Notes under the pieces: generated by a model
The model's input: only the letters and a program-made list of their open reading frames with translations
What the model was told of the DNA's origin: nothing
Database searches by the model: none
In this document: positions 61,593 to 64,000 of the stretch, one piece after another
Numbering within the stretch: the stretch's first letter is position 1
Layout: each line of letters begins with the position of its first letter
Source: Limnovirga soli
GTDB lineage: Bacteria > Bacteroidota > Bacteroidia > Chitinophagales > Chitinophagaceae
Direction of reading: 5' to 3'
DNA length: 64,000 bases
Assembly (NCBI RefSeq): GCF_013106755.1
Contig: NZ_WHPF01000004.1
Coordinates: 372,001 to 436,000 of the forward strand
Made by a program: the position numbers and the translations under genes

Positions 61593-64000
61593 ATGAATTT
61601 TAAAAAAGTCAACATTATTACGGGCTGGATGGTATGTCTGTTTGCCTGCGGTGTTTATATAATGACAAGTGAACAGGGCGGTAGCTTCTGGGATTGCGGA
61701 GAATTTGTAAGCAGCTGTTTCAAATTACAGGTGCCACATCCGCCCGGAGCTCCTTTGTTTGTATTACTTGGTAGAATATTTATTGTTTTATTTGGCGACA
61801 ACCCTTTAACAGCAGCTAAAGCTGTGAATGTAATGAGCGCCTTGGCCAGTGGGTTTTCAATTCTTTTTCTTTTTTGGAGTATTACCCACTTTGCCAGGAA
61901 AATTGTTTCTGATGCTTCAGATAAGGAATTAACTTCTTCTCAGTTGTGGACTATAATGGGGGCAGGCATAGTTGGTGCTTTGGCCTATACCTTTTCTGAT
62001 TCTTTTTGGTACAGCGCAGTAGAAGGTGAAGTGTATGCAATGAGTTCTTTCTTTACCGCTATCGTATTTTGGGCCATTTTAAAATGGGATAGTGAAGCAG
62101 ATGAGCCCGGTGCTGATAAATGGATCATTTTTATCTTCTTTATGATTGGCTTATCAATTGGGGTGCATTTGCTTTGTTTGTTATGTATCCCTGCTATTGT
62201 TTTGGCTTACTATTACAGAAGAAGAAGCTCTTTCAATTATGCTTTATTGCGTAAATATTTTATTGGATTGGTAATTGTGGGTGGCGTTTTGGGTGTGGCT
62301 GCCTCAATGCTGGCAGCTTATGGGGAGTCTGATGCCGAAAGAGGATTGCCAATGGATGGTACCATGTCGGGTTTAATGATTCTGGGTACTGCTGTTGCTA
62401 TTGGACTTTTATATGTAATTGAAGGGATGAATAAAAGCCGTAAAGAAATAAATGGTGGCGCTTATATATTTATGATCCTGAGTTTCATTTTGGTAGGTAT
62501 TGTACAGATTGCACTTATTCAATATACTATAAAAGGCGCTGGAATATTTGATATTATCGCAGTAAATAATCTCGGACTTCCATTTTTTTCCGGCTTTGTT
62601 TTCTTCTTTTTATTATTGGCTTTTGCTATTTGGTTAGGTTTAAGGTACGCTACCAAAAAGAATTGGGCATATTTACGCCTTGGCCTTTGGTGTGTTACGT
62701 TTACATTAATAGGATATAGCACCTATTTAACAACAATGGTTCGCAGTAATGCAGATCCTTCCGTAGATATGTATAATGTGGATAATCCGCAAAGTTTAGT
62801 AGGTTATTTAGGCCGTGATCAGTATGGTGATTTTCCAATTTTATATGGACAAAAATTTACTGCCGAGCCGGCCAGTTATAAGGAAGGCGCCACTAAATAT
62901 CAGAAAGGAACCGATAAGTATATCGATAACGGGAAAGACCTGAAATATGTGTATCAGCCCCAGGATAAAATGGTTTTCCCTCGTATGTGGGATGCCAGTA
63001 ACGACCAGGGCCATGCTGATTATTATGCCGTTTTCATGGGAATCGGGAAAACCCAGGATGGTAAATATGAAAGAGACCCCACATTTGGAGATAACCTAAA
63101 GTTTTTCATTAGTTACCAGACCTACTTTATGTATATCAGGTACTTTATGTGGAATTTTAGTGGAAAGCAGGATGATATACAAGGCGTATATTCTGGTAAT
63201 GTAAGAGATGGTAACTGGATTACCGGTATTCCAATCATTGATAATGCATTGTATGGAGATCAGACTATGTTACCAGACAGTCTTAAGAACAATAAAGCTC
63301 ATAATGTATTGTTTATGTTGCCTTTTATCTTAGGGCTAATTGGACTTTTTTACCATTATAAAAAGCGCAATGATGATGCAATAGTAAACCTGCTATTATT
63401 TGTATTTACAGGATTTGCTATTGTAATTTACCTTAATCAGGCAGGTCAGCAGCCACGTGAACGTGATTATGCCTATGTTGGTTCCTTCTATGCATTTGCA
63501 GTATGGATAGGCCTGGCAGTTCCTTATTTTGTAGAATTAGCTTCCACCTGGAACCAAAAGCTGTTGAAAGATATTTTGATTGGAGGCGCAGCCGTATCTT
63601 TTATTTTTATGTTTTCCATTTTAATTGCAGGATATGGAAGCCCCGCAGGTTTAACTGTTGGTATTGGCTTCTTTGTTGTACTTGCTGCAGTTGCCGGTGG
63701 GTTACCTTATATTTTAAAATTGGTAAAAAATAAACAGGCTATTACTATAGCGGCTTTTGCTATTTCTATGTTGGTGCCTATATTAATGGCAGCACAGGAA
63801 TGGGATGATCACGATCGTAGTAAAAAGCAATTGCCACGTGATTTAGCACGTGACTATTTGGAAAGTTGTGCCCCAAATGCAATTCTTTTCAGTTTTGGAG
63901 ATAATGATACCTACCCTTTATGGTATGCTCAGGAAGTAGAAGGTATTAGACCCGATATCAGGGTAATCAATACCAGCTTACTTGGTATAGATTGGTATAT
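61593..64000 (+). CDS. DUF2723 multi-pass membrane protein (glycosyltransferase-like), partial
   Basis: The frame is open from ATG 61593 to the window edge (over 800 residues) and was not listed because it has no stop here. It starts MNFKKVNIITGWMVCLF, and the family hallmarks FWDCGEFV and VPHPPGAPLF follow. About ten or more transmembrane helices alternate with loops, and QQPRERDYAYVGSFY is also typical. DUF2723 proteins resemble GT-C protein O-mannosyltransferases and are thought to glycosylate surface proteins in Bacteroidota. The Asp in the first loop (DCGEF) would be the catalytic candidate. The C-terminal tail lies outside. Confidence 0.9.
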   Translation, partial: MNFKKVNIITGWMVCLFACGVYIMTSEQGGSFWDCGEFVSSCFKLQVPHPPGAPLFVLLGRIFIVLFGDNPLTAAKAVNVMSALASGFSILFLFWSITHFARKIVSDASDKELTSSQLWTIMGAGIVGALAYTFSDSFWYSAVEGEVYAMSSFFTAIVFWAILKWDSEADEPGADKWIIFIFFMIGLSIGVHLLCLLCIPAIVLAYYYRRRSSFNYALLRKYFIGLVIVGGVLGVAASMLAAYGESDAERGLPMDGTMSGLMILGTAVAIGLLYVIEGMNKSRKEINGGAYIFMILSFILVGIVQIALIQYTIKGAGIFDIIAVNNLGLPFFSGFVFFFLLLAFAIWLGLRYATKKNWAYLRLGLWCVTFTLIGYSTYLTTMVRSNADPSVDMYNVDNPQSLVGYLGRDQYGDFPILYGQKFTAEPASYKEGATKYQKGTDKYIDNGKDLKYVYQPQDKMVFPRMWDASNDQGHADYYAVFMGIGKTQDGKYERDPTFGDNLKFFISYQTYFMYIRYFMWNFSGKQDDIQGVYSGNVRDGNWITGIPIIDNALYGDQTMLPDSLKNNKAHNVLFMLPFILGLIGLFYHYKKRNDDAIVNLLLFVFTGFAIVIYLNQAGQQPRERDYAYVGSFYAFAVWIGLAVPYFVELASTWNQKLLKDILIGGAAVSFIFMFSILIAGYGSPAGLTVGIGFFVVLAAVAGGLPYILKLVKNKQAITIAAFAISMLVPILMAAQEWDDHDRSKKQLPRDLARDYLESCAPNAILFSFGDNDTYPLWYAQEVEGIRPDIRVINTSLLGIDWY

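Overview
The window looks like a chromosomal segment of a Bacteroidota bacterium, most likely of the Chitinophagaceae type. Several traits point there: T9SS/gliding C-terminal domain proteins, a five-helix b-type SdhC with SdhA and SdhB, DUF4350 next to MoxR, a CusA pump fused to its TolC-like channel, GH92/GH3/sulfatase polysaccharide genes, exact TAnnTTTG promoter boxes, and almost no Shine-Dalgarno sequences. I saw no tRNA, rRNA, transposase, phage gene or CRISPR array.

Layout. 1-2.8 kb: the tail of a DUF4350/MoxR cluster, then a diheme cytochrome c. 2.9-11.3 kb: minus strand, with a P-type Ca-like ATPase, a ferredoxin/P450 pair, and a two-gene operon of a beta-propeller dehydrogenase-cytochrome and a DUF1080 protein. 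11.7-18 kb: a copper/heavy-metal efflux operon (small exported protein, CusA-TolC fusion, CusB lipoprotein). 18.3-26.4 kb: an outer-membrane protein, a molybdenum aldehyde oxidoreductase pair, a VOC protein, a DUF3472-FKBP fusion, tsaD and a MacB-like permease. 26.7-30.4 kb: sdhCAB. 30.9-41.4 kb: a GH92 mannosidase, a secreted FAD oxidoreductase, an Ldh-type dehydrogenase, a beta-barrel protein, an SDR plus 3-hydroxyacyl-CoA dehydrogenase pair and a large gliding-type surface protein. 41.5-46.5 kb: the threonine operon thrABC, preceded by an unlisted 26-codon leader ORF with 11 Thr codons. 46.8-55.6 kb: a Nudix-type regulator divergent from a GH3 glucosidase, then an esterase, a sugar isomerase-like protein, a DUF4405 protein and a sulfatase. 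55.8-61.2 kb: an Hdr-like Fe-S membrane protein, a PyrR-like phosphoribosyltransferase, a phosphohexomutase, cysM and a small protein. 61.6 kb to the end: a DUF2723 membrane protein cut by the window edge.

The most striking feature is not a gene. An intergenic repeat with the 20-bp core CTTGCGTCGCACTCTTGTAC occurs 25 times as a clear copy, plus two decayed copies, and never inside a recognised gene. Orientations alternate almost perfectly (forward, reverse, forward, reverse). Every forward-to-reverse interval is 0.16-1.8 kb long and holds no gene or exactly one gene. Every reverse-to-forward interval is 2.5-8.3 kb. The repeats thus behave as inward-facing inverted pairs, four of them empty and seven wrapped around a single gene, including sdhC and thrC inside their operons. 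Individual copies can fold through complementary arms that leave the core in the loop. I know of no described system with this arrangement, and no mobilising enzyme is visible here.
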